Positions 49,611 to 58,020 of a DNA stretch of 64,000 nt are shown piece after piece. The position numbers and the translations under genes are program-made. Position 1 is the stretch's first letter; every line of letters starts with the position of its first letter. The stretch comes from Comamonas terrae. Its GTDB lineage: Bacteria; Pseudomonadota; Gammaproteobacteria; Burkholderiales; Burkholderiaceae_C. The stretch covers positions 1-64,000 of the forward strand of contig NZ_BCNT01000014.1 in assembly GCF_001544075.1 (NCBI RefSeq). The letters are read 5' to 3'. Under the pieces are notes generated by a model. That model did not search any database and had not been told where the DNA came from. It saw nothing but the letters and a program-made list of their open reading frames with translations.

Positions 49611-50879
49611 TCAGGCCGCAGCGGCCTGGCCGCGCTCGCGCACCCACAACACGATGCCGCACAGCATCACGATCACCTGCGTGCCGATCAGCGCCGCGAA
49701 GCCGGCGAAAAAGCCCGCGCTCACGCCCCCATGGCGCGACAGCGCGCCGATCACCGCGCCCATGACGGCCGGCATGAAGCCCGCCACCAGGCTGCCCGCG
49801 CCGTTGACCACGCCATAGGCGCTGGCCACGTGCTCGGGCCGTGCGCAGTGCTGCACGGTGCTCGGGATGGCCGGGCTCATCAGGCCCCAGCAGAAGTTGG
49901 CCGCAATCAGGCAGTAGGCCGCGGCATAGCGGTCCTCCATGTGGATGGCCAGCCACACGGCAGCGGCCACGCCGATGCTGCCGAAGACGAAGATCAGCGG
50001 CACCTGGCGGCGCGCGATGCGGTCGATGATCATGCCGCCCACGAACACCGCCGCCACGCTCGCGTACTGCGGCAGCGAAGCCAGCCAGCCCATCTCTCGC
50101 ATCGAGAAGCCGCGCGACTCCTTGAGGTAGGCGGGCAGCCAGTTGCTGCTACCCCAGAGATAGGACAGAAAGGCCGCCGTGAGAATGGTGATCAGCCACA
50201 GATAGCGCGTGTGCATGGCGCCGCGCACGATCCTGCCGACCTGGCCCATGGCTTCGCCCAGCGAGCGGGGCTTTGGCATGCCGGTCTCCACCTTGGGCAT
50301 GCGGATGAAGGCCCAGACCAGCGGCAGGCCTAGCAGCACATTGATCAGGCCCAGCACATGGAAGGAGGTATCCCAGTTGTGGCCCACGACCAGATAGCCG
50401 ACAAAGGGATAGCCTACGGCCAGACCCAGACCCGTGCCCATATTGACCAGCGAATTGGGCTTGCCGTTCTCGCGGCTCTCGAAATGCGCCTTGATGTAGC
50501 TGCCGGCCAGCGAAAACAGCGGCCCTTCGGACACGCCCAGCAGGATGCGCGAGGCCAGCAGCAACCCGTAGCTGCTCATGGCCGGCGAGAGAAAGGTCAC
50601 CACGCCCCACAGCAGCAGCCCGCCGAACAGGCTGCGGCGCACGCCGAACAGCGCCGCGCAGAATGGCGTGAGCACGAAGGACGAGACGCCGTAGCCCACC
50701 ATGAAGGCCGTGGCCAGCAGGCCCTGGCGCGTGCGATCGTCGGGCGTCAGGCCGATGTGCGACAGAAAGTCGCGGTCGGTGATCAGGACCGAGATGTTGA
50801 TCCGATCCACGTAGGAGATGGCGACGATCACGAACAGCGTGACCACGCCCCACCAGCGCAACGAGCGTGAGTCTTTCAT
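49611..50879 (-). CDS. MFS transporter (anion:cation symporter type)
   Basis: The 422-residue protein has 12 predicted membrane segments. Its early SYVDRINISV block is typical of the ACS family (phthalate, tartrate, glucarate and hexuronate permeases), with FVLTPFCAALFGVRRSLFGG as the loop 2-3 motif. ATG 50879 gives the normal length. It is the last gene of the minus-strand catabolic cluster, so it probably imports the substrate (an organic acid) of the enzymes encoded upstream. Confidence 0.85.
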   Translation of the reverse strand: MKDSRSLRWWGVVTLFVIVAISYVDRINISVLITDRDFLSHIGLTPDDRTRQGLLATAFMVGYGVSSFVLTPFCAALFGVRRSLFGGLLLWGVVTFLSPAMSSYGLLLASRILLGVSEGPLFSLAGSYIKAHFESRENGKPNSLVNMGTGLGLAVGYPFVGYLVVGHNWDTSFHVLGLINVLLGLPLVWAFIRMPKVETGMPKPRSLGEAMGQVGRIVRGAMHTRYLWLITILTAAFLSYLWGSSNWLPAYLKESRGFSMREMGWLASLPQYASVAAVFVGGMIIDRIARRQVPLIFVFGSIGVAAAVWLAIHMEDRYAAAYCLIAANFCWGLMSPAIPSTVQHCARPEHVASAYGVVNGAGSLVAGFMPAVMGAVIGALSRHGGVSAGFFAGFAALIGTQVIVMLCGIVLWVRERGQAAAA

Positions 50880-50970
50880 GATGTGGGTCCGGCTAGCATT
50901 GTCAAAGGGAAAAGCCGGGACCGGCACCCGCCGGCCCCGCCAGGGCGCACGTCCGGGGGGGCGCGCGGTG

Positions 50971-51018
50971 CGGCGGCCGGTGGGCCGCCGAAACCCCGGT
51001 CCGGCGGCTGCCGGACCG
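50971..51018 (-). terminator. Tandem hairpins between porin and MFS genes
   Basis: Two perfect stems, 9 bp (50997-51005 with 51010-51018) and 8 bp (50971-50978 with 50983-50990), lie just after the porin stop. On the minus strand the first is followed only by GGGGTTTC. They could terminate or attenuate transcription before the MFS gene. Confidence 0.45.
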
Positions 51019-51029
51019 ATGGGGCAGGA

Positions 51030-52085
51030 TCAGAAGAAGTGGCGGATGCCGAACTCCAGGCCGTTGGAGTTGCCACCCGGCGTGGTGCCCGGAGCGCTCA
51101 GCCCCTGCACGCCGATGGACCGGGCCGCCGAGCCCTTGTTCTTCAGGAAGGCGTAGGTGCCGTAGACCTGGGTGCGCTTGGAGAAGTTGTAGCCATAGCC
51201 CACGCTGATCTTGTTCCAGTCGGCATTGCTGCCCGACGTGTTGTAGTGGCCGAAGGAGGCGCGCGCCTCGCCATTGCCCACGGGCGCGGTCACGCCCAGC
51301 TGCACGGCCGTGATCTTGGTGCCGCCGCGCTTTTCCGTGGCCCACAGCAGCATGGGCTTGGCCACGCCGAAGTCATAGGACAGGCCCAGGTTGCTCGCGG
51401 TCAGGTTGGTGTCGCTGGTATTGCCATAGAGCCGGCCCGTGGCCAGCGCGCCGTTGAACGCGCCCTGGCGGTAGCCCAGGCGCAGGCCGCGGTAGTCGCC
51501 CTCGCGCTTGTTGGGCGCGTTGCTGGACTGCTCGCCGAATGCCACCTGCGCCTGGCCGTAGAAGCCGCCCAGGTTCTGGGGCAGGAAGTAGCTCACCGCA
51601 TTGCTGATCTGGATGGGTGCGCCGCCGGTCGAGGGCACGCCCGGAACGCCCAGCATGGTGAACGCGCCCGTGCCGCCGACGCCGTTGGTCAGGAAGGGGT
51701 CGAAGATCAGCGTGTTCAGAAAGGTGGCCGAGTCGTCGCGCCCCAGGCGGATCTCGCCCCAGCTGTCCATCAGGCTCACGGTGGAGCGGCGGTTGAAGCT
51801 CAGGCTGCCGCCGGCAGCCTTGCCGTTGCCACTGTCCACGTCCAGGCCGGCCTCGAGCCAGAAGCCCGCCTTCAGGCCGCCGCCCAGGTCCTCGGTGCCG
51901 CGAAAGCCCAGGCGGCTGATGTTGGCGCCGCCTGTGGACAGGCCGGTCTTGGACGCGCCCGAACCGCCCAGGTGGGCCACGCCCACGTCGACGACGCCGA
52001 ACAGTTCGACCTTGGACTGCGCGAAGGCAGTGCCGCCGAGGCCCGCAACCGCCGCGCCGAGCACGGGTATAAGCAATGATTTCAT
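51030..52085 (-). CDS. Gram-negative porin
   Basis: The 351-residue protein has a signal peptide (cleavage after TAFA, near residue 22), the SKVELFGVVDVGV first strand typical of Burkholderiales trimeric porins, the RLGFRGTEDLGGGLKAGFWLE block, and a C-terminal Phe (IRHFF). It would admit substrate through the outer membrane. It is 34 bp downstream of the reductase gene within the catabolic cluster, with AGGAGACA before the start. Confidence 0.9.
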   Translation of the reverse strand: MKSLLIPVLGAAVAGLGGTAFAQSKVELFGVVDVGVAHLGGSGASKTGLSTGGANISRLGFRGTEDLGGGLKAGFWLEAGLDVDSGNGKAAGGSLSFNRRSTVSLMDSWGEIRLGRDDSATFLNTLIFDPFLTNGVGGTGAFTMLGVPGVPSTGGAPIQISNAVSYFLPQNLGGFYGQAQVAFGEQSSNAPNKREGDYRGLRLGYRQGAFNGALATGRLYGNTSDTNLTASNLGLSYDFGVAKPMLLWATEKRGGTKITAVQLGVTAPVGNGEARASFGHYNTSGSNADWNKISVGYGYNFSKRTQVYGTYAFLKNKGSAARSIGVQGLSAPGTTPGGNSNGLEFGIRHFF

Positions 52086-52119
52086 GGGGATGTCTCCTCT
52101 GTGTGGTTTTGGTGTGGAA

Positions 52120-53079
52120 TCAGATGTCGAGAACCAGCTTGTCGCTCTTGCAGCCCGAGACGCAGACCATCATGACCTTGTTGCTGGCCTTCTCCTTGGG
52201 GCTGAGCACCGAGTCGCGGTGGTCCGGTATGCCTTCGAGCACGCGCGTCTCGCAGGAGCCGCAGACGCCTTCGCAGCAGCTGTGGTCCACGGCTATGCCG
52301 GCTTCCAGCAGCGTGTCCAGCAGCGACTTGTCGGGCGTGATCTCGATGAAGCGGCCGCTTTTTTTCAGCTCCACCGTGTAGTTGGTGCGCGCGTCGGAAG
52401 CGGCCTTGACCTCCACCGGCGTGAAGCGCTCGATGTGGGCGTTGGCATGGCCCAGCTCGGCACAGAACTTCTCGAAGGCGTCGAGCATGGGCGTGGGGCC
52501 GCAGGCGTAGTGGTGCAGGCCGGCCTGGGGCGCACGCTGGGCCAGCAGGCCGCGCAGATCGGGCGGGCCGCCGGCCTCGGCATCGAAATGCAGATGCAGC
52601 GGCATGCCCAGGGCCTGCAGCTCGGCCAGGAAGGCCGCGCTCTTGCGTTCGCGCGCAAAGTACAGCATCTCGAACGACTGCCCCAGGGCCTTGAGGCGGC
52701 GCGCCATGCACAGCATGGGCGTGATGCCGATGCCGCCGGCCACCAGCACCGAGTGCGTGGCGCTCTCGTCGAGCGCGAAATGGTTGCGCGGCTCGGAGAT
52801 GGTGATGGGCATGCCCACGCGCAGCGATTCGTGCACGCAGCGCGAGCCGCCGCGGCTGGCGCGGTCGCGCAGCACGCCGACCACGTAGCGGTGGCGCTCG
52901 CTGCTGTCGTTGGACAGCGAATAGCTGCGCACCAGCCCGTTGGGCAGGTGCAAGTCAATGTGCGAGCCGGCCGTGAAGGCAGGGAACTCGCCGCCGTCCA
53001 GCGGGCGCAGCTCCACGCTGATGGTGTCCTGGGCCTCGTAGCGCAGCGTGTGCACGAAGGCCTGCAAGGTGTTGCTCAT
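52120..53079 (-). CDS. Rieske oxygenase reductase (FMN / plant-type 2Fe-2S)
   Basis: The 319-residue protein has the phthalate dioxygenase reductase/VanB layout. An FMN-binding domain carries RSYS (51-54), an NAD domain carries the GGIGITPMLCMARRL loop (115-129), and a C-terminal plant-type ferredoxin binds 2Fe-2S with C268-x4-C273-x2-C276-x29-C306. It passes electrons from NADH to the Rieske oxygenase, whose gene it overlaps by 4 nt. The longer open frame upstream belongs to that oxygenase's region. Confidence 0.92.
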   Translation of the reverse strand: MSNTLQAFVHTLRYEAQDTISVELRPLDGGEFPAFTAGSHIDLHLPNGLVRSYSLSNDSSERHRYVVGVLRDRASRGGSRCVHESLRVGMPITISEPRNHFALDESATHSVLVAGGIGITPMLCMARRLKALGQSFEMLYFARERKSAAFLAELQALGMPLHLHFDAEAGGPPDLRGLLAQRAPQAGLHHYACGPTPMLDAFEKFCAELGHANAHIERFTPVEVKAASDARTNYTVELKKSGRFIEITPDKSLLDTLLEAGIAVDHSCCEGVCGSCETRVLEGIPDHRDSVLSPKEKASNKVMMVCVSGCKSDKLVLDI

Positions 53080-54101
53080 GATGCGATGCCTTCGTCGATC
53101 TGTTCCTGGGCCAGGCGGCGCAGGTGGCGGCGCAGGCGCACCAGGCCGATATCGTGCTGGTAGAGGTTCTCGCGCTCGTTGGCGTCGTGCTCCATCTGCT
53201 CCATCATGATGCGGTCCTGCTCCAGCACGGCCCAGTGGCGCGCCTCGAGGCGGTTGCGGTACAGGAAGCGCCAGGTGTCGCGCATCCAGCCGTCCACCTT
53301 GCGGCAGCGCCAGAAGAACACGGAGCACAGCTCGGCGCTGATGGGCGTGACGCAGGCGACGATGGCGAAGTTGCCGCCAGGGCCACCAGTCTTGGGGTAC
53401 GGAATTTCCAGGCGCATCCACTGCACGCCGGTTTCTCCGTATTCGGTCCAGTCGAAGTTCACGCCACGCTGGCCGACCTTCTCGAACACAAAGCCGTGCT
53501 CGGTATCACGTACCTGAAAAGTGGCCTTGCTGTCGCCCTCGGCCATGGAGTGCGACTGCTTGTGCAGGAAGGTGCCGTGCATGGGGTCCATGACGTTGTC
53601 CAGCGCGTAGCGGTAGTCGCTGCGCCACTCGGCATAGCACAGGAAGTTCGAGTACGCGGGCGAGGTCAGCTCCTCGGGCAGGGTGAACTCGGGCGCCTCG
53701 TCCACATGCTTGTCGCTGTTGTAGAGGAAGATGGCGCCATGCGCCTCGCGCACATGGAAGTCCAGCGCGGCGCGCGAGCCCTCGAGCTTGCAGCCGGGGC
53801 TGCCGGGCACCTTGGTCACGGTGCCGTCGCAGCGCACTTCCACGCCGTGGTAGGGGCAGGCCAGGCGGTCGCCCAGGTTCACGCCCTGGGACAGCGGCGC
53901 GCCGCGGTGCGGGCAGTGGTCTTCCAGCGCATGGACCTGCCCGGCGGCATCGCGCCACAGCGCGATCTTGCGGCCGAAGCGGCGCAGCGAGATGGGTTCG
54001 GTCTTGACGAAGCTGGAAGGGCAGACGGCGTACCAGAGGTTCTTCAGGCCCTGGTTGAGCAGACGGTCCACCGGATCGATGGTGATGGTTTGTACGTTCA
54101 T
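53076..54101 (-). CDS. Aromatic-ring oxygenase, Rieske alpha subunit (VanA/phthalate type)
   Basis: The 341-residue protein has an N-terminal Rieske domain (C63-x-H65 and C82-x2-H85) and a C-terminal catalytic domain with the mononuclear iron motif D168-x3-D172-x2-H175-x4-H180. Its length and the one-protein oxygenase plus VanB-like reductase arrangement fit group I (class IA) enzymes, which O-demethylate or hydroxylate aromatic acids. AGGAGCG precedes ATG 54101. The substrate cannot be inferred. Confidence 0.92.
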   Translation of the reverse strand: MNVQTITIDPVDRLLNQGLKNLWYAVCPSSFVKTEPISLRRFGRKIALWRDAAGQVHALEDHCPHRGAPLSQGVNLGDRLACPYHGVEVRCDGTVTKVPGSPGCKLEGSRAALDFHVREAHGAIFLYNSDKHVDEAPEFTLPEELTSPAYSNFLCYAEWRSDYRYALDNVMDPMHGTFLHKQSHSMAEGDSKATFQVRDTEHGFVFEKVGQRGVNFDWTEYGETGVQWMRLEIPYPKTGGPGGNFAIVACVTPISAELCSVFFWRCRKVDGWMRDTWRFLYRNRLEARHWAVLEQDRIMMEQMEHDANERENLYQHDIGLVRLRRHLRRLAQEQIDEGIAS

Positions 54102-54127
54102 GGGGCGCTCCTGTCTCGCTCGCGGGT

Positions 54128-54349
54128 TCACTGTCCCAGGCGCGCCATCAGCGCCTGGAAGCTCTGTTCGGTCCAGGCCTCGCCGTTCTCGCCGGCGGGG
54201 CCGCTGCGGTTGATGTAGGCCACCAGCTCGGGCAGCGTCTGCACGCCTTCGCCAAAGGCGCGCTCGATGGCATCGCCCAGCAGGTCTTCGAACAGCGTGC
54301 CGGGACGCTGGCGGGCCTGGTGGGGTTCGAGATATCGATCTACAGCCAT
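54128..54349 (-). CDS. Small recombinase-like HTH-domain protein
   Basis: The 73-residue protein has an excellent ribosome site (AAGGAGAG) and starts MAVDRYLEPHQARQRPGTLF. The second half (LPELVAYINRSG, then GEAWTEQSFQALMARLG) resembles the recombinase-type helix-turn-helix found in site-specific recombinases. Small proteins of this kind are often annotated beside Rieske oxygenase genes, which fits here, 26 bp before the oxygenase. Its role is unknown: DNA binding or a structural accessory are both possible. Confidence 0.6.
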   Translation of the reverse strand: MAVDRYLEPHQARQRPGTLFEDLLGDAIERAFGEGVQTLPELVAYINRSGPAGENGEAWTEQSFQALMARLGQ

Positions 54350-54438
54350 GGTTCTCTCCTTCGAAAACTGTCTTGAATCGTGGTTCGATTTCGTTGTCCG
54401 GGGCGCGCTGCGCATGGAACTGGCGCAGTCCAAGCTCA

Positions 54439-54504
54439 GGGACACCGAGAAAGGGCCGCCCCGCACCGAAGGTGTCGTCCCAGGCGCGAAGCGACTCAGG
54501 GGGT
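54439..54504 (-). repeat. Dispersed multi-hairpin repeat, copy B
   Basis: Read on the minus strand this element begins ACCCCCTGAGTCGCT and ends GTGTCCC, with a core TGCGGGGCGGCCCTT. It shares the ends, the core and the GGGACGAC block with copy A (43774-43852), but lacks copy A's central CCCCC-loop-GGGGG hairpin. It lies between the Bug-type gene and the small HTH gene. Confidence 0.65.
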
Positions 54505-54508
54505 CATA

Positions 54509-55486
54509 TCAATCAGCCTGGATGCCGAGGTCCTTGATCAGCTTGCCGAAGCGGTTGTAATCGGCGGCGTTGGTCCTGGCCAGGCGCGCCGGCTCGCCGC
54601 CCGCAGGCAGGGCGCCGAAGGTGGCCATCTTGGAGACCACGTCCGGCATCTTGAGGATTTCGTTGAGGTGGGTGTTCAGCAGCTTGACGGTCTCGGGCGA
54701 CATGCCCTTGGGGCCGAACAGGCCCTGCCAGGCCGACACTTCCACGTCCTTGATGCCCAGCTCGCCCAGCGTGGGCACGTTGGGCGCCAGCGTGCTGCGC
54801 TGGGCATCGGCCACGGCCAGCACGTTGACCTTGGTACCCGAATAAGGCGCGATGGGACCCCAGGTCATGAAGGTCGTGGGCACGTGGCCGCCGATCAGGT
54901 CGTTGACGGCCGGCGCCACGCCTTTGTAGGGGATGTGGCCCAGCTTGGTGCCGGCGGCCTTGTTGAACATCTCGCCCAGGATGTGCATGGGCGAGCCGCT
55001 GCCGGGGCTGGCATAGGTCAGGTTGCCGCTCTTGCCCTGGCTCACCAGGGTCTTGATGTCCTTGATGCCCGAGCCCTGGCTGGTGGCCACGAACATGGGC
55101 TGCACGCTGGTCTGCACGATGGGCGTGAAGCCGTTGAGTACGTCGTAGCTCGAGCCCGAGGCGGTCTTGAGCACGAACTGCGCGATCGCAAAGGTGTTGG
55201 GCGCCAGCAGCAGCGTGTAGCCATCGGGCGCGGCCTTGGCCACATGCACGGTGCCGATGGTGCCGCTGGCGCCGGGCCGGTTGTCCACCACCACGGGCTG
55301 GCCCAGGCGCTGGGACAGCTTGTCGGCATACAGGCGCGCCATGGCGTCGGTATCGCCGCCCGCCGGATAGGCCACGACGAGGGTGATGGGCTTGGCCGGA
55401 TAGGCTTGCGCCAGCGCGGAACCGGACATCTGGGCTGCAGCCAGCAATGCAGCAGCGATAACTACCTGGCGACGAATGTTTTTCAT
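54509..55486 (-). CDS. Bug/TctC-family periplasmic binding protein
   Basis: The 325-residue protein has a signal peptide (cleavage after SALA, near residue 26) and the TctC/Bug fold blocks YPAKPITLVVAYPAGGDTD, VVVDNRPGASGTIG, and LTYASPGSGSPMHILGEMF. Such proteins bind organic acids in the periplasm for tripartite tricarboxylate transporters, or act as orphans; no TctA/TctB gene is present. It follows the VOC dioxygenase by 63 bp and probably captures a cluster substrate. Confidence 0.9.
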   Translation of the reverse strand: MKNIRRQVVIAAALLAAAQMSGSALAQAYPAKPITLVVAYPAGGDTDAMARLYADKLSQRLGQPVVVDNRPGASGTIGTVHVAKAAPDGYTLLLAPNTFAIAQFVLKTASGSSYDVLNGFTPIVQTSVQPMFVATSQGSGIKDIKTLVSQGKSGNLTYASPGSGSPMHILGEMFNKAAGTKLGHIPYKGVAPAVNDLIGGHVPTTFMTWGPIAPYSGTKVNVLAVADAQRSTLAPNVPTLGELGIKDVEVSAWQGLFGPKGMSPETVKLLNTHLNEILKMPDVVSKMATFGALPAGGEPARLARTNAADYNRFGKLIKDLGIQAD

Positions 55487-55549
55487 GGAATAGCCCGTGG
55501 GTTGTGGAATCGTGGAGGGTGGGATACCGGCCGGTGCCGTCAATGCCTC

Positions 55550-56524
55550 TTAATGCTTTTTATCGGTCAGGAACTTGCCGTCGGCGGCGCCCGCGCCCTT
55601 CTGGCGGCGGGTGTTGCCGTCCAGGCCGCCGTCGATCGCCCATTCGGCGAACACCGTCGGGCCGGGCTCGAACTCGCGGGGCTGCCAGTCGGCCGTGAGC
55701 TGGTCCTCGTCGGCGTAGTACTCGACCAGCGCGCCGGCCGGGTTCTTGAAGTACCAGAAGTAGGCCGACGACACGGGGTGGCGGCCCGGGCCGAGCTGGG
55801 TGTCCCAGCCGCAGCGCGAGATGTGCATGCCGCCGCCGAAGACCTCGTGGATGTCGCGCACGGTGAAGGCCACGTGGTTCAGGCCGGCATGCTTGTCGGG
55901 GCGCTGCAGCAGGAAGATGTCGTGGTGGCCGCCATCGGGCGCGGTGCGCAGGAAGGCGCCGCGCTCGGGGTAGCGGTCCGAGGCCGCGAAGCCGAAGTTG
56001 TCCACATAGAAGCGCTCGCAGGCCTGCACGTCCTTGACGAAGAAGACCACGTGGCCGACCTCGATGGGCTGGGCGCGCTCGTAGGCCGGGCTGGCCTGGT
56101 TGATGCGGCCCTTGCGGCTCCAGGTGTTGTACTCGGCGCTGGGCACCTCGACGTCGCGCTTTTGCGTGACCTGCAGGCGCACGGCCAGGCCGTTGGGGTC
56201 GGTGCAGCCGATGCGCCCTCCGTTCGGGCCGCCCTGCTTCACGAAGCCCGGCAGCTGTGCAATGCGGCCTTCGTAGAGCGCGAGGTCGGCTTCGCTCTCC
56301 ACCCCCCAGACCACTTCGCGCAGCGTGGGGCCGGCCTCGATGGCGGGCGGCAGGCCGGGGTGGCCGGTGGCGGCCACGATCACGCGGCAGCCGTTCAAGG
56401 TTTCGAACACCAGGCGGTCGGCCTGCTCCTCCACCAGTTTCAGGCCCCAGTCGAGGAAGAACCGGCGGCAGGCCGCCAGGTCGTCGGCGCCGTAGCTGAT
56501 TTCGTCAATGCCCAGTACGCTCAT
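55550..56524 (-). CDS. VOC-family extradiol ring-cleavage dioxygenase
   Basis: The 324-residue protein has two VOC half-modules, as in type I extradiol catechol dioxygenases. In the C-terminal module the metal triad is visible: H158 (EVGHVVFF), H217 (GLNHVAF) and E268 (GALVEYY). Y258 and nearby aromatic residues fit the substrate pocket. It would open a catecholic ring next to the hydroxyls. The C-terminal ~45 residues extend beyond the fold. The gene is 9 bp after the aldehyde dehydrogenase. Confidence 0.85.
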   Translation of the reverse strand: MSVLGIDEISYGADDLAACRRFFLDWGLKLVEEQADRLVFETLNGCRVIVAATGHPGLPPAIEAGPTLREVVWGVESEADLALYEGRIAQLPGFVKQGGPNGGRIGCTDPNGLAVRLQVTQKRDVEVPSAEYNTWSRKGRINQASPAYERAQPIEVGHVVFFVKDVQACERFYVDNFGFAASDRYPERGAFLRTAPDGGHHDIFLLQRPDKHAGLNHVAFTVRDIHEVFGGGMHISRCGWDTQLGPGRHPVSSAYFWYFKNPAGALVEYYADEDQLTADWQPREFEPGPTVFAEWAIDGGLDGNTRRQKGAGAADGKFLTDKKH

Positions 56525-56533
56525 GATGATTCC

Positions 56534-58009
56534 TTAATTTGCCCAGGCCAGGGGATTGGCGTTCAGACCCCAGTACAGGCTCTTCTGCTCCATGTACTGC
56601 TGGATGCCCATGCGGCCCTTTTCGCGGCCCAGGCCGCTGTCGCGCCAGCCGCCGAACGGCGTGGAGATCGAGAACTGCTTGTAGGTGTTGATCCACACGG
56701 TGCCGGCCTGCACCGCGCGGCCGATGCGCCAGGCGGCCTTGTAGTCGCGCGTCCAGATGCCGGCGGCCAGCGCGTAGACGCTGTCGTTGGCCTGCTCGAG
56801 CAGCGATTCCTCGTCGTCGAAGGGCATGGCCACGAGCACGGGGCCGAAGATCTCCTGCTGGCAGATCTGGTCGCTGTTGGTCACGCCTTCGAGGATGGTC
56901 GGGCGGTAGTAGTAGCCGCGCTCGTACTGCGCGCCCTCGGGGCGGTGGCCGCCGGTGCGCAGCCGGCCGCCTTCGGACAGGCCCAGCTGCACATAGCTCT
57001 CGATGGTTTCGCGGTGCTTGGCGGTGATCAGCGGGCCCATCTGGGTGCGCTCGTCGGCCGGGTCGCCCACGCGCAGCTGCGCGGCCTTGGCCGTCAGGCG
57101 CTCCATGAAGTCGCCATAGAGCTTCTTGGCCACGAACAGGCGCGAGCCGGCGATGCAGGATTCGCCCGAGGAGCTGAAGATGCCGTAGAGCACGCCGTTG
57201 ACGGCGTGGTCGAGGTCGGCGTCCTCCAGCACCATGGTGGCCGACTTGCCGCCCAGCTCCAGCGAGACGGGCATCATCTTGTCGGCCGCGATGCGGGCGA
57301 TGTGCTTGCCGGTGGAGGTGCCGCCGGTGAAGGACACGCGCTTGACCAGCGGGTGCTTGGTGATGGCGTCGCCGATCACCGAGCCGCGGCCGGGCAGCAC
57401 GCTGACCGTGCCCTTCGGAACCCCCGCTTCCTCGCAGATCTTCGCCAGCTCCAGCGCCAGCAGCGGCGTGGCTTCGGCGGGCTTGACAACCACGGCGTTG
57501 CCAGCGGCCAGCGCCGGGGCGAGCTTCTGCGCCTCGCTGGCGATGGGCGAGTTCCACGGCGTGATGGCCGCGACCACGCCCATGGGCTCGTAGACGCTCA
57601 TGGTCATGAAGTCGCCGCGGGGCGGCGTGAGCGTCTCCTCCATGGTCTCGCAGGCGGCCGCGAAGTACTGGAAGGTGCCTGCGGCGCTGGCCACCAGGGC
57701 GCGCGTCTCGTTGATGGGCTTGCCGTTGTCCAGGCGCTGCAGCTGGGCCAGCGGCTCGGCGCGCTCGCGGATCAGCTGGGCCACGCGGTGCAGCACGGCG
57801 GCGCGCTCGTGGGGCTTCTTCTGCGCCCAGCCGCTGGTGCGGAAGGCCTGGTCGGCCTTCTGGATGGCCTCCTCCACGTCGGCCAGGCTGGGGGCGCGCA
57901 GGCGGCCCACGACTTCGCCGGTCGCGGGGTAGAGCGTGGCGGACTCGTCGCCGCCGCCCAGGCGCCATTCGCCGGCGATGTTGATGGGGAGCAGTTCAAG
58001 GTTGGCCAT
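56534..58009 (-). CDS. NAD(P)-dependent aldehyde dehydrogenase
   Basis: The 491-residue enzyme has all ALDH catalytic features: N153 (TPWNSPI), E251 (LELGGKS) and nucleophile C285 (SSSGESCIAGSR). It resembles the betaine/semialdehyde group. In this context it probably oxidises a ring-cleavage semialdehyde or the aldehyde made by the TPP enzyme encoded 11 bp upstream. A GGAGTTTCACC site precedes ATG 58009. The longer open frame seen upstream belongs to no ALDH sequence. Confidence 0.92.
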   Translation of the reverse strand: MANLELLPINIAGEWRLGGGDESATLYPATGEVVGRLRAPSLADVEEAIQKADQAFRTSGWAQKKPHERAAVLHRVAQLIRERAEPLAQLQRLDNGKPINETRALVASAAGTFQYFAAACETMEETLTPPRGDFMTMSVYEPMGVVAAITPWNSPIASEAQKLAPALAAGNAVVVKPAEATPLLALELAKICEEAGVPKGTVSVLPGRGSVIGDAITKHPLVKRVSFTGGTSTGKHIARIAADKMMPVSLELGGKSATMVLEDADLDHAVNGVLYGIFSSSGESCIAGSRLFVAKKLYGDFMERLTAKAAQLRVGDPADERTQMGPLITAKHRETIESYVQLGLSEGGRLRTGGHRPEGAQYERGYYYRPTILEGVTNSDQICQQEIFGPVLVAMPFDDEESLLEQANDSVYALAAGIWTRDYKAAWRIGRAVQAGTVWINTYKQFSISTPFGGWRDSGLGREKGRMGIQQYMEQKSLYWGLNANPLAWAN

Positions 58010-58020
58010 GGTGAAACTCC

